In this document: positions 17,737 to 25,902 of the stretch, in pieces
Layout of the letters: each line of letters begins with the position of its first letter
How positions within the stretch are numbered: position 1 is the first letter of the stretch
NCBI GenBank assembly: GCA_947628705.1
Contig: CANRAZ010000014.1
Location: 1 to 42,537 of the forward strand
Reading direction: 5' to 3'
DNA: 42,537 bases
Source of the DNA: an uncultured Lachnospiraceae bacterium
Lineage (GTDB): Bacteria; Bacillota; Clostridia; Lachnospirales; Lachnospiraceae
Position numbers and translations under genes: made by a program
Notes under the pieces: generated by a model
The model's input: the letters and a program-made list of their open reading frames with translations, nothing else
The model's database searches: none
Told to the model about the DNA's origin: nothing

Positions 17737-19221
17737 ATGAGGATAGGATTCGATAACGATAAGTATTTAAAAATACAGTCGGAGCACATTAAGGAAAGAA
17801 TAGCACAGTTTGACAATAAACTATATCTCGAATTCGGCGGAAAGCTGTTCGACGATTACCATGCTTCAAGGGTTCTCCCCGGATTCATGCCTGACAGCAA
17901 GCTTAGAATGCTTATGCAGCTTAAGGATCAGGCTGAAATCGTAATAGTAATAAGCGCAGGAGCAATCGCAAGCAGCAAGATGCGAAGCGATCTGAAGATC
18001 ACCTACGATGCGGACGTTTTGCGTCTGATCGATGCGTTCAGAGGAATGGGGCTTTTGGTCAGCAGCGTCGTTATCACCCAATACACGGGACAGGCTGCCG
18101 CCGACCAGTTCAGGCAACGCCTTAAGGACCTTAACATAAAGTCTTATCTGCACTACATCATAGACGGCTATCCAAACAACGTTGAACATATCGTCAGCGA
18201 CGCCGGCTACGGCAAAAACGACTACATCGAAACCACGCGTCCTTTAGTCGTAGTTACCGCTCCGGGGCCCGGAAGCGGAAAGATGGCGACCTGCCTTTCA
18301 CAGCTCTACCATGAGCACAAAAGAGGGAAAAAGGTCGGTTATGCAAAATTTGAGACCTTCCCGATCTGGAATATTCCTCTTAAGCACCCTGTAAACATTG
18401 CCTATGAGGCCGCTACCGCAGACCTTAACGATGTGAATATGATAGACCCTTTCCATCTTGAAGCCTACGGAACAACCACAGTCAATTATAACAGAGACGT
18501 TGAGATTTTCCCTGTGCTTGACGCAACCTTCAGGAAGATCATGGGAAGCAACCCTTACAAATCTCCGACCGATATGGGAGTAAATATGGCAGGAAACTGC
18601 ATAATAGACGATGATGTCTGCAAGGAGGCTTCGCTTCAGGAAATAATCAGGCGCTACTATCAGTGCGCGTGCGAAATCAAGCGCGGTCACGGCTTAAAAG
18701 ACGCTTTTTACAAACTTCAGCTTCTGCTTAATCAGGCAGGACTTAAGCTTGAGGACAGACCTGTTGTTACTCCTGCCCTTAATAAAGAAATGGCGACAGG
18801 GCATCCGGCAGTTGCAATCGAGCTTCCGAACGGACATGTGATCACAGGGAAGACCTCGGAGCTTCTCGGAGCTTCCGCCGCCGCTATTTTAAATGCAATA
18901 AAGGCGCTTGCAGGGATAGACCATGAAAAGCACATTATCCAGCCTGAGGCAATCAGACCGATTCAGGATTTGAAGACAAATTACCTCGGCAGCAAGAACC
19001 CAAGGCTCCACACCGACGAGGTGCTTCTTGCTCTTTCGCTCAGCGCATCCGCTGACCCGGACGCACAGGAGGCGCTTGAAAAGCTTCCTGAACTGCGCGA
19101 CTGCGAGGTACATTCAACCGTACTGCTCTCTACGGTAGACGAACGCACGTTTAAAAAACTGGGACTAAGGCTTACCTGCGAGCCTAAATATGAAACGGAT
19201 AAGATTTTCCATGTAGAGTAG
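17737..19221 (+). CDS. DUF1846 family protein
   Basis: The 494-residue protein matches DUF1846 over its whole length (GFDNDKYLKIQSEHIKERI at the start, then AEIVIVISAGAIASSKMRSD, TRPLVVVTAPGPGSGKMATC, EVHSTVLLSTVD near the end). The P-loop-like GPGSGKMA at about 177-184 suggests nucleotide or phosphate binding in a central Rossmann-like region. No signal peptide or membrane segment is seen, so it is cytosolic. The family's biochemical role is not known to me. Here it is divergent from feoA and is followed after 39 bp by a DtxR-family regulator, so a role linked to metal status is suggested by context only. Its start is ATG. Confidence 0.9.
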   Translation: MRIGFDNDKYLKIQSEHIKERIAQFDNKLYLEFGGKLFDDYHASRVLPGFMPDSKLRMLMQLKDQAEIVIVISAGAIASSKMRSDLKITYDADVLRLIDAFRGMGLLVSSVVITQYTGQAAADQFRQRLKDLNIKSYLHYIIDGYPNNVEHIVSDAGYGKNDYIETTRPLVVVTAPGPGSGKMATCLSQLYHEHKRGKKVGYAKFETFPIWNIPLKHPVNIAYEAATADLNDVNMIDPFHLEAYGTTTVNYNRDVEIFPVLDATFRKIMGSNPYKSPTDMGVNMAGNCIIDDDVCKEASLQEIIRRYYQCACEIKRGHGLKDAFYKLQLLLNQAGLKLEDRPVVTPALNKEMATGHPAVAIELPNGHVITGKTSELLGASAAAILNAIKALAGIDHEKHIIQPEAIRPIQDLKTNYLGSKNPRLHTDEVLLALSLSASADPDAQEALEKLPELRDCEVHSTVLLSTVDERTFKKLGLRLTCEPKYETDKIFHVE

Positions 19222-19260
19222 GCGGCAGTGTAACGCCGATTTTAAACAGGAGGGAATATA

Positions 19261-19626
19261 ATGTTAAAAAACAATGAATCGTCAGAAAACTACCTTGAAA
19301 CTATTTTGATTCTCAGCAAAAAACTTCCTGTTGTACGGGCAGTCGACGTTGCAACGGAAACAGGCTATAAAAAATCAAGCGTAAGCGTTGCCATGAAAAA
19401 TCTGAAACAGGCAAACCACATCACCGTAACCGATGCAGGCTATATCTATCTGACCGAATCAGGGAAGGAAATTGCCGAAATGATTTACGAACGTCATGTG
19501 CTTCTTTCCTCATGGCTAAAAAAAATAGGAGTTTCCGAAGAGACCGCAGACGACGACGCTTGCAAGATCGAGCATGTCATAAGCAATGAAAGCTTTGAAG
19601 CGATAAAGAGAGCTCTGCGTGCATAA
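19261..19626 (+). CDS. DtxR/MntR-family metal-dependent transcriptional repressor
   Basis: The 121-residue protein has an N-terminal winged helix (SSENYLETILILSKK, VDVATETGYKKSSVSVAMKNLK) and the metal-binding dimerisation domain with ligands in ERHVLLSSWLKKIGV and ACKIEHVIS. It lacks the C-terminal SH3 domain, as in short MntR/IdeR-like repressors. With Fe(II) or Mn(II) bound it would repress metal uptake. The feo cluster with GGTTAG-type dyads is the obvious target. AGGAGGG precedes the ATG. Whether it senses iron or manganese cannot be decided; the feo context favours iron. Confidence 0.92.
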   Translation: MLKNNESSENYLETILILSKKLPVVRAVDVATETGYKKSSVSVAMKNLKQANHITVTDAGYIYLTESGKEIAEMIYERHVLLSSWLKKIGVSEETADDDACKIEHVISNESFEAIKRALRA

Positions 19627-19670
19627 ACGGTCATATGCGCTGCAAGCCGTTTTCAGCTTTATTTTTCACG

Positions 19671-20969
19671 TCAAACGACTTTGTCTTTAAAATTAAAGCT
19701 TCTCCTGCCCTCTGCATAATCTCTTACAATATGTCCGTTTCCGTACAGCTTATATTTGTAGGTTACCAGCCCCTCGAGCCCGACGGGGCCTCTTGCGTGA
19801 ATCTTTCCCGTGCTGATTCCTACCTCGGCGCCAAAGCCGTAACGGAAGCCGTCCGCAAACCTTGTAGAACAGTTTCTGTACACTCCTGCGGAATCAACCA
19901 TCTGCATAAAATATTCAGCGGTGACGTCATTTTCGGTTATTATTGCATCGGTATGATGTGAACCGAAAGAATTGATGTGGTTTACCGCTTCATCAACGTC
20001 CTCCACAAGCTTAACCGACAGCACCAAATCCAGATATTCCGTGTTGAACTCGTCTTCTCCCATTATCTCGCAAGGAGCAACAGGATCAATCAATTCAGAG
20101 GCTTCCTTTGTTCCCCTGATTTTCACTCTGTTTTCCGTGAGGGCTTTTGCAAGCGTCGGCAGAAATCTTTCTGCGATTTTTCTGCTGACCAAAACAGTTT
20201 CAACCGCATTGCATGCAGCCGTGTACTGCGTTTTTGCATCGATAATTACAGAAAGCGCTTTCCCTTCATCATAATCCTCATCGACATATATGTGGCAGAT
20301 TCCGTCAGAATGCCCCATAACAGGAATCTTTGTATTTTCCATTATGTAACGCACAAACCTGTTTGAACCTCTCGGAATAAGGAGGTCAACGTCCTTGTCA
20401 CACGACAGAAGCTCATCAATTTCATTGTGAAGCTCCGCACGGCACATGCAGCCTTCCGGAAGCCCTTCTTTGAGCGCAGTTTCATATATCAGATCAAATA
20501 AGACCTTATTTGTTTTTGCGGTTTCCTTCCCGCCCTTTAAAATTGCACAATTTCCGCTTTTAAGGCAAAGCGACGAAATCTGTACAAGCGCGTCCGGACG
20601 CGCCTCAAATATAATTCCAATCACGCCAATCGGACATGCCACACGGTAGAGCGTCAGTCCCTCGTCCAGCTCTCTGGAAAGCTGTACTGTTCCCAAGGGA
20701 TCCGGCAAGGACACCAGCTGATAAATGCCGTTTACGCAGTCATTTATTTTTGCCTCATTGAATTTAAGCCTTTTTAGTATTGACGGCGAAACTCCCGCTT
20801 CCTCTGCGGCAGCCATATCCTCTGCATTGGCTTCAAATATTGCCTCTTTACTTTCTTCGAGCCTGCGAGCAATGCTTAAAAGCGCATTGTTTCTCACCTC
20901 TAAGGTCGCAGCGGCCATTTTTGACGACGCTTTTTTCGCCTTTGCAGCTTCTTCTTTAATGTTTATCAT
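19671..20969 (-). CDS. proA: Glutamate-5-semialdehyde dehydrogenase (gamma-glutamyl phosphate reductase)
   Basis: The enzyme of about 432 residues reduces gamma-glutamyl phosphate to glutamate semialdehyde with NADPH in proline synthesis. Family motifs include GVIGIIFEARPDALVQI, GNCAILKGGKE, IPRGSNRFVRYI, the catalytic Cys in YTAACNAVET, and the C-terminal HARGPVGLEGLVTYKYKLYG. The ATG at 20969 has GGAGG upstream and lies downstream of the predicted transcription start, so the longer open frame to 21029 is rejected. No proB or proC is adjacent. It converges on the DtxR-family gene. Confidence 0.95.
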   Translation of the reverse strand: MINIKEEAAKAKKASSKMAAATLEVRNNALLSIARRLEESKEAIFEANAEDMAAAEEAGVSPSILKRLKFNEAKINDCVNGIYQLVSLPDPLGTVQLSRELDEGLTLYRVACPIGVIGIIFEARPDALVQISSLCLKSGNCAILKGGKETAKTNKVLFDLIYETALKEGLPEGCMCRAELHNEIDELLSCDKDVDLLIPRGSNRFVRYIMENTKIPVMGHSDGICHIYVDEDYDEGKALSVIIDAKTQYTAACNAVETVLVSRKIAERFLPTLAKALTENRVKIRGTKEASELIDPVAPCEIMGEDEFNTEYLDLVLSVKLVEDVDEAVNHINSFGSHHTDAIITENDVTAEYFMQMVDSAGVYRNCSTRFADGFRYGFGAEVGISTGKIHARGPVGLEGLVTYKYKLYGNGHIVRDYAEGRRSFNFKDKVV

Positions 20970-21020
20970 ATTATTTCCTCCGTTAAAGCCGTCCTCTTTC
21001 CGTCGGGTACAGCCTTTAAT

Positions 21021-21049
21021 ATCATACATAATACACCTTTTAATTTCAA
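21021..21049 (-). promoter_or_regulatory. proA promoter
   Basis: On the minus strand TTGAAA (21044-21049), 17 bp, TATGAT (21021-21026), about 50 bp before the chosen ATG. Confidence 0.55.
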
Positions 21050-21215
21050 GAACCTAATGCAAATATATTTTATCCTTATGTAAATAATTCTGGAAATTTA
21101 TCGAAATTTGCGGTTATTTTTTAAATCTGTAATATTATTTGCCGTCCTATCTCTTTCATTGCCGCCCAAATTATCAGCTTTGTCTGCGTTCACTGTATAA
21201 TTCAATAAAAAAATA

Positions 21216-21244
21216 TTGATATTATACTCCCAATTTGTTATACT
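21216..21244 (+). promoter_or_regulatory. Promoter of the first degV gene
   Basis: TTGATA (21216-21221), 17 bp, TATACT (21239-21244). The leader contains the small dyad ATGACT-N5-AGTCAT (21273-21289) just before the AAGGAGG. Confidence 0.6.
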
Positions 21245-21309
21245 ATGTCTGATAGTTTAAAAAACCATTAATAATGACTCTTCAAGTCATATCAACAAGG
21301 AGGATAAAA

Positions 21310-22197
21310 ATGGCTGATTACTGCTTGACCTGCTGTTCCACAGCTGACCTTACAAAGGAACATTTTGATAGAAGGAACATAAAATACATCTGTTTTCACT
21401 ATGAGCTTGACGGAAAGGATCTGCTTGACGATTTATGGCAGTCCAAAAAGCCGCAGGAGCTTTACAAGGAAATGCTTGAGGGCGCAATGACAAAGACCTC
21501 ACAGGTAAGCATTGGAGAATACACCGAGTTTTTTGAATCCATTTTGAAGGAAGGCAAGGACATTCTTCACCTTACGCTTTCGTCGGGAATTTCGGGAACC
21601 TACAATTCAGCAGAGCTTGCCGCCAAGGATTTGTCGGAAAAATATCCCGACCGAAAGATATACGTGGTTGACTCACTTGCCGCTTCAAGCGGATTCGGCC
21701 TCATCATAGAGACGCTTGCGGATATGCGTGACGAGGGGAAAACCGTTGATGAACTTTATAACTGGATATGCGAAAACAAGCTGCGTCTTCATCATTGGTT
21801 CTTCTCAACTGACCTTACCTTCTTTATCAGAGGTGGACGTGTTTCAAAGGTTGCCGGATTTTTCGGAACGGTCCTCAAGATTTGTCCTCTGCTAAATGTT
21901 GATTTTGAAGGAAAGCTTATCCCTCGCGAAAAGGTTCCGTCAAAGAGAAAGGTTATAAGAAGAATTGTTGAAAAGATGGAAGAAAATGCCGAGAACGGAC
22001 TTGACTATTCCGGCAAATGCTTTATTTCCCACTCCGACTGCTACGAGGACGCAAGAGCCGTTGCAGACCTTGTTGAGAGCAAATTCACAAAGCTCAACGG
22101 AAAGGTCCAGATAATGGACATCGGCGCAACCATCGGAAGCCACACCGGTCCCGGAACGGTAGCCCTCTTTTTCTGGGGAACACAAAGAGTAAATTAA
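21310..22197 (+). CDS. DegV family fatty-acid-binding protein, copy 1
   Basis: The protein of about 295 residues has the two-domain DegV/FakB fold. Motifs are CSTADLTKEHF at the N-terminus, TSQVSIGEYTEFFE, LSSGISGTYNSAELA, DSLAASSGFGLIIE, FFIRGGRVSK and GATIGSHTGPGTVALFFWG. FakB-type DegV proteins carry fatty acids to the FakA kinase; no fakA is seen here, so the ligand is open. The ATG at 21310 follows AAGGAGG; 12 extra upstream residues in the open frame are not supported. The gene is monocistronic between a promoter and a strong terminator. Confidence 0.92.
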   Translation: MADYCLTCCSTADLTKEHFDRRNIKYICFHYELDGKDLLDDLWQSKKPQELYKEMLEGAMTKTSQVSIGEYTEFFESILKEGKDILHLTLSSGISGTYNSAELAAKDLSEKYPDRKIYVVDSLAASSGFGLIIETLADMRDEGKTVDELYNWICENKLRLHHWFFSTDLTFFIRGGRVSKVAGFFGTVLKICPLLNVDFEGKLIPREKVPSKRKVIRRIVEKMEENAENGLDYSGKCFISHSDCYEDARAVADLVESKFTKLNGKVQIMDIGATIGSHTGPGTVALFFWGTQRVN

Positions 22198-22217
22198 GCA
22201 ATATTTCAATTAAACAA

Positions 22218-22245
22218 GGCACGGCATATTCCGATATGCCGTGCC
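22218..22245 (+). terminator. Strong intrinsic terminator between convergent genes
   Basis: GGCACGGCATAT and ATATGCCGTGCC form a perfect 12-bp stem with a TCCG loop, followed by TTTTAA and a further T run. It ends the degV gene and may also stop the opposing symporter transcript. Confidence 0.9.
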
Positions 22246-22298
22246 TTTTAACTTGCTTTTTTCCGTAAACGTTTTATTTTACCGAAGCTGTTTTATCA

Positions 22299-23846
22299 TC
22301 AGTTCTGTCCGTCTCCCAGCGACTCCTTCTTTGCAACAACAGTCGTCACATTGTAACATGAGAATATTTCCTCAACCTTGTCCTTATCAGGCTTCGGAGT
22401 AAAGAGGCTGACAATCGGAACGATAACAAGTCCTGCTACCATTGCGATAACGCCGCAGTTGATCGGAGAACGCATGATTTCAGGGAAAATCTCAGGGCAG
22501 AGCATATCCAGTATCATAAGAACCGAACCGAATATAAAGGACGTAAAGCATGCAATCTTTGTTGTTCCTTTCCAGTAAAGCGAATACAGGAACGGAGCAA
22601 GGAACGCACCTGCAAGCGCGCCCCACGAAACGCCCATAAGCTGTGCGATGAAGGTTACGGAGCTCTTATACTGTACAAGAGCAATCACAGCTGAAATCGC
22701 AATAAAAATCACTATCTGGATCCTTATCGAAATAAGCTGCTTTTTCTCGCTCATGTTCTTCATGAAGGTTTCCTTCAGGAAGTCAATGGTAAGCGTCGAG
22801 CTTGACGCAATTACAAGAGAAGAAAGCGTTGACATCGACGCCGAAAGCACCAGTATCACAACCAGTGCGATAAGCGCCGGACTTAAGCCCTGCAGCATTG
22901 TCGGAATGACTGAATCGTAACCGTTTGCCGCAATATCAATCTTATCGGAAAAGAGCCTGCCGAAACCGCCGAGGAAATAACAGCCGCCTGCAACCACCAG
23001 TGCGAAAACCGTTGATATGATCGTACCCTTCTTTATTGATTCCTCGTTCTTTATCGCATAAAACTTCTGAACCATCTGAGGAAGCCCCCACGTGCCAAGA
23101 GACGTAAGCAGCACCACAAACATAAGGTTTACAGGGTCAGGCCCGAAGAAGGAGGCGAATATGCCCGGCGTCGAGCTTACCGTTTCGTCACTTACCCTTG
23201 CCAGTCCGTCAAGAGCCGCCATAAAACCGCCCTTGCTGTTAAGGACCGCAACGATGACAGTTACGATTCCCACAAGCATTATCATTCCCTGAATAAAGTC
23301 ATTAATCGCAGTCGCCATGTAACCGCCTGCAATTACATAAACGGCCGTCAGAATTGCCATTATTATGATGCAGACAGAATAGTCAATATCAAACGCCATT
23401 CCGAAAAGCCTTGAAAGACCGTTGTAAAGAGAGGCGGTATAAGGAATAAGAAAAACGAAAATGATTGCGGAGGCAACTACCTTCATCGGCCTGCTGCCGT
23501 AACGCTCTCCAAAGAACTGCGGCATTGTTGCAGAATCCAGATGCTGCGTCATTATCCTTGTCCGCCTTCCGAGAATAACCCACGCCAGAAGCGAACCGAT
23601 GACAGCATTTCCGATTCCTGCCCAAGTTGCCGCAATACCGTATTTCCAGCCGAACTGTCCTGCATATCCCACAAACACGACCGCAGAGAAATAAGAGGTT
23701 CCGTAGGCAAACGCCGTAAGCCAAGGGCCTACAGAACGCCCTCCAAGAACAAATCCGTTTACATCGGTCGCATTTTTACGGCAGTACAGCCCTATTCCGA
23801 TAAGTACCGCAAAATAAATTACCAGTATTATGATTTTCAAAACCAT
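22299..23846 (-). CDS. Sodium:solute symporter family protein
   Basis: The 515-residue integral membrane protein has about 13 helices and SSS-family features (GGRSVGPWLTAFAYGTSYFSAVVFVGYAG at the N-terminus, VIAGGYMATAINDFIQG, and VVILVLSASMSTLSSLVIASSS for the sodium site). It lies 27 bp after the paaK-like gene, as last gene of the ior-paa operon, and starts with AAGGGGG and ATG. From that context it may import an aryl acid or an aromatic amino-acid-derived substrate, but SSS sequences do not reveal substrate reliably. Proline and pantothenate are other family substrates. Confidence 0.88.
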   Translation of the reverse strand: MVLKIIILVIYFAVLIGIGLYCRKNATDVNGFVLGGRSVGPWLTAFAYGTSYFSAVVFVGYAGQFGWKYGIAATWAGIGNAVIGSLLAWVILGRRTRIMTQHLDSATMPQFFGERYGSRPMKVVASAIIFVFLIPYTASLYNGLSRLFGMAFDIDYSVCIIIMAILTAVYVIAGGYMATAINDFIQGMIMLVGIVTVIVAVLNSKGGFMAALDGLARVSDETVSSTPGIFASFFGPDPVNLMFVVLLTSLGTWGLPQMVQKFYAIKNEESIKKGTIISTVFALVVAGGCYFLGGFGRLFSDKIDIAANGYDSVIPTMLQGLSPALIALVVILVLSASMSTLSSLVIASSSTLTIDFLKETFMKNMSEKKQLISIRIQIVIFIAISAVIALVQYKSSVTFIAQLMGVSWGALAGAFLAPFLYSLYWKGTTKIACFTSFIFGSVLMILDMLCPEIFPEIMRSPINCGVIAMVAGLVIVPIVSLFTPKPDKDKVEEIFSCYNVTTVVAKKESLGDGQN

Positions 23847-23873
23847 TTACGTTTTCCCCCTTTATCTTACGTA

Positions 23874-25181
23874 TCAGTCGTAAAGCTTACGCTTATCTAT
23901 TACTCTTACTGCCTTTCCCTCGCTTCTTGCAATTGCCTTTGGCTCGACAAGATTTACGTTTGCTTTGATTCCGAGCATTGACTTAAGGGAAGCAACAAGC
24001 TCCTTCTGCTTTGCGTCGACCGCTTCTCTAGGGCCGTCCGCCATATCCTGCGAAATCTCGACGTTTACATCGAAGGTATCGTTGTTATTCACACGGTCGA
24101 CAATAATCTGATAGTTAGGGGTCATTCCTGCACCGAGGAGGACCGTCTCGATCTGTGAAGGAAAAACGTTTACTCCGCGGATAATAAGCATATCGTCGCT
24201 TCTTCCCATCGGCTTACGCATTCTTATATGAGTCCTTCCGCATGAGCAAGGCTTTCTTGTAAGCACGCACAGATCCTTTGTACGGTAACGGAGAAGAGGA
24301 AACGCTTCTTTTGTGATGCTTGTAAACACAAGCTCTCCCTTTTCTCCTTCCGGAAGCACCTCGCCTGTTTCAGGGTTTATGATTTCGGCAATAAAGTGAT
24401 CCTCGTTTATGTGCATGCCCTTCTGCTCCTCGCACTCAAAGGAAACTCCGGGTCCGCTTATTTCGGTAAGTCCGTAAATATCATATGCCTTGATTCCCAG
24501 CTTTTCTTCTATGTCGTGACGCATTTCCTCAGTCCATGCCTCTGCGCCGAATATGCCTGCCTTCAGCTTAATCTTGTCCTTTAAGCCTTTTTCATTTACG
24601 GCCTCTCCGAGATATGCGGCATAAGAAGGAGTACAGCAGAGAATCGTGGCGCCGAGATCCGTCATAAACTGAATCTGTCTTTCAGTGTTTCCCGAAGACA
24701 TCGGAATAGTAAGGCTGCCTACCTTGTGCGAACCGCCGTTAAGTCCGGGACCGCCCGTGAAAAGCCCGTAGCCGTAGGAGACCTGAACAACGTCCTCATC
24801 TGTACCTCCTGCTGCAACGATTGCCCTTGCACAGCACTCGTCCCACAAATCGATGTCATGCTGCGTGTAGAATGCGACCACACGCCTTCCTGTTGTTCCG
24901 CTTGTGGATTGGATCCTTACGCAGTCCTTAAGCGGCTTCGCAAGAAGCCCGTACGGATAGGCGTCTCTTAAATCGTCTTTTGTAAGGAAAGGAAGCTTAT
25001 GTAAATCCTCAAGTCCCTTAATATCATCCGGGGTCACTCCCTTTTCCTCCATCTTTTTTCTGTAGTACGGAACATTGTCCCACACATTCTTAACCTGTGC
25101 AACAAGCCTTTCACTCTGCAATGCCTTGATCTTATCTACAGGCATTGTTTCAATTTCAGGCTGAAAATAACGTTTACCCAT
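23874..25181 (-). CDS. paaK: Phenylacetate--CoA ligase family protein
   Basis: The 435-residue acyl-adenylate enzyme has the AMP-binding P-loop TSGTTGRRVVAFYT near residue 93, YGLTEISGPG near residue 236, and FRYRTKDLC-like and GRSDDMLIIRGVNVFPSQIE motifs, followed by the C-terminal lid domain (ending EGKAVRVIDKRKLYD). It ligates aryl acids such as phenylacetate or indoleacetate to CoA, with ATP giving AMP. In fermenters carrying indolepyruvate oxidoreductase it may run in the ATP-yielding direction. It follows iorB by 94 bp and precedes the sodium symporter. Confidence 0.92.
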   Translation of the reverse strand: MGKRYFQPEIETMPVDKIKALQSERLVAQVKNVWDNVPYYRKKMEEKGVTPDDIKGLEDLHKLPFLTKDDLRDAYPYGLLAKPLKDCVRIQSTSGTTGRRVVAFYTQHDIDLWDECCARAIVAAGGTDEDVVQVSYGYGLFTGGPGLNGGSHKVGSLTIPMSSGNTERQIQFMTDLGATILCCTPSYAAYLGEAVNEKGLKDKIKLKAGIFGAEAWTEEMRHDIEEKLGIKAYDIYGLTEISGPGVSFECEEQKGMHINEDHFIAEIINPETGEVLPEGEKGELVFTSITKEAFPLLRYRTKDLCVLTRKPCSCGRTHIRMRKPMGRSDDMLIIRGVNVFPSQIETVLLGAGMTPNYQIIVDRVNNNDTFDVNVEISQDMADGPREAVDAKQKELVASLKSMLGIKANVNLVEPKAIARSEGKAVRVIDKRKLYD

Positions 25182-25217
25182 AAGTTTTCTCCGTTCTTTT
25201 TAATTTTTAATTTATCT

Positions 25218-25236
25218 AAAGGGCGAAGCGCCCTTT
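25218..25236. repeat. Inverted repeat between iorB and paaK
   Basis: AAAGGGCG and CGCCCTTT form a perfect 8-bp stem with a 3-nt loop. No T run follows on the transcribed (minus) strand, so an mRNA-processing or partial-polarity hairpin is more likely than a terminator. Confidence 0.5.
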
Positions 25237-25275
25237 GGTTCTCTCCTAGCGCCGGCATGCCGAAGCCTTCCGGCC

Positions 25276-25845
25276 TTAAGCCTCTCTCCCAAGCGCAAAA
25301 GCCTTTTTATTCAGCTCAATAAATCTAGGTGGCACGCAGGATTCAAGCGCCGCCATCCAATCCTCGTAGGAAGCGTCAAAATACCTTGAAAGCCTTCCCA
25401 TCAGAACCAGATTTACAGCCTTGGCGGAGCCGGCCTCAAGAGCCATCGAAAGTGCGTCGATTGCGTCGACGTCAGCCCCTGCCTCCCGCATTTTTTCTAC
25501 TATATTTTCTGGATAATCCGCCGCCCCTGTTATGACGGGCATCGGGTCAATTTCCTGAGTCGAAACTATCACCTTGCCTCCCTTTTTAAGATAGGATATC
25601 CACCTTGCGGCTTCAAGCTTTTCAAAGGAAATAATAAAATCCGCCGTTCCCTTGTCGATTACAGGAGAGTACACCTTATCCCCGTACCTTACGTAAGTAA
25701 CTACGCTTCCGCCTCTTTGGCTCATTCCGTGAACCTCCGAAACCTTAACATCATAATTCAGTGAAAGCAGCAGCCTCCCCAGCATTTTGCTTGCAAGCAG
25801 CGAGCCCTGTCCGCCCACGCCCACTATCATTATATTTTTAGTCAT
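25276..25845 (-). CDS. iorB: Indolepyruvate:ferredoxin oxidoreductase, beta subunit
   Basis: A protein of about 189 residues of the gamma/beta 2-oxoacid:ferredoxin oxidoreductase fold. Visible motifs are MIVGVGGQGSLLASKMLG, the conserved VHGMSQRGGSVVTYVRYG, and DFIISFEKLEAARWI. With IorA it oxidatively decarboxylates aryl pyruvates to aryl-acetyl-CoA, reducing ferredoxin. The ATG at 25845 has GGAG upstream; an in-frame TTG two codons earlier is possible. It lies 57 bp behind iorA. Confidence 0.93.
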   Translation of the reverse strand: MTKNIMIVGVGGQGSLLASKMLGRLLLSLNYDVKVSEVHGMSQRGGSVVTYVRYGDKVYSPVIDKGTADFIISFEKLEAARWISYLKKGGKVIVSTQEIDPMPVITGAADYPENIVEKMREAGADVDAIDALSMALEAGSAKAVNLVLMGRLSRYFDASYEDWMAALESCVPPRFIELNKKAFALGREA

Positions 25846-25902
25846 TTTCAATCTCCATTCCGCCGCCAGTTTTCCGACGGCACAAGCAGTAATTAAAACC
25901 GG

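Noticed and set aside
20970-21029. Longer N-terminus for proA
   Set aside because: The ATG at 20969 has GGAGG and matches the family start, and the predicted transcription start lies inside the extra segment.
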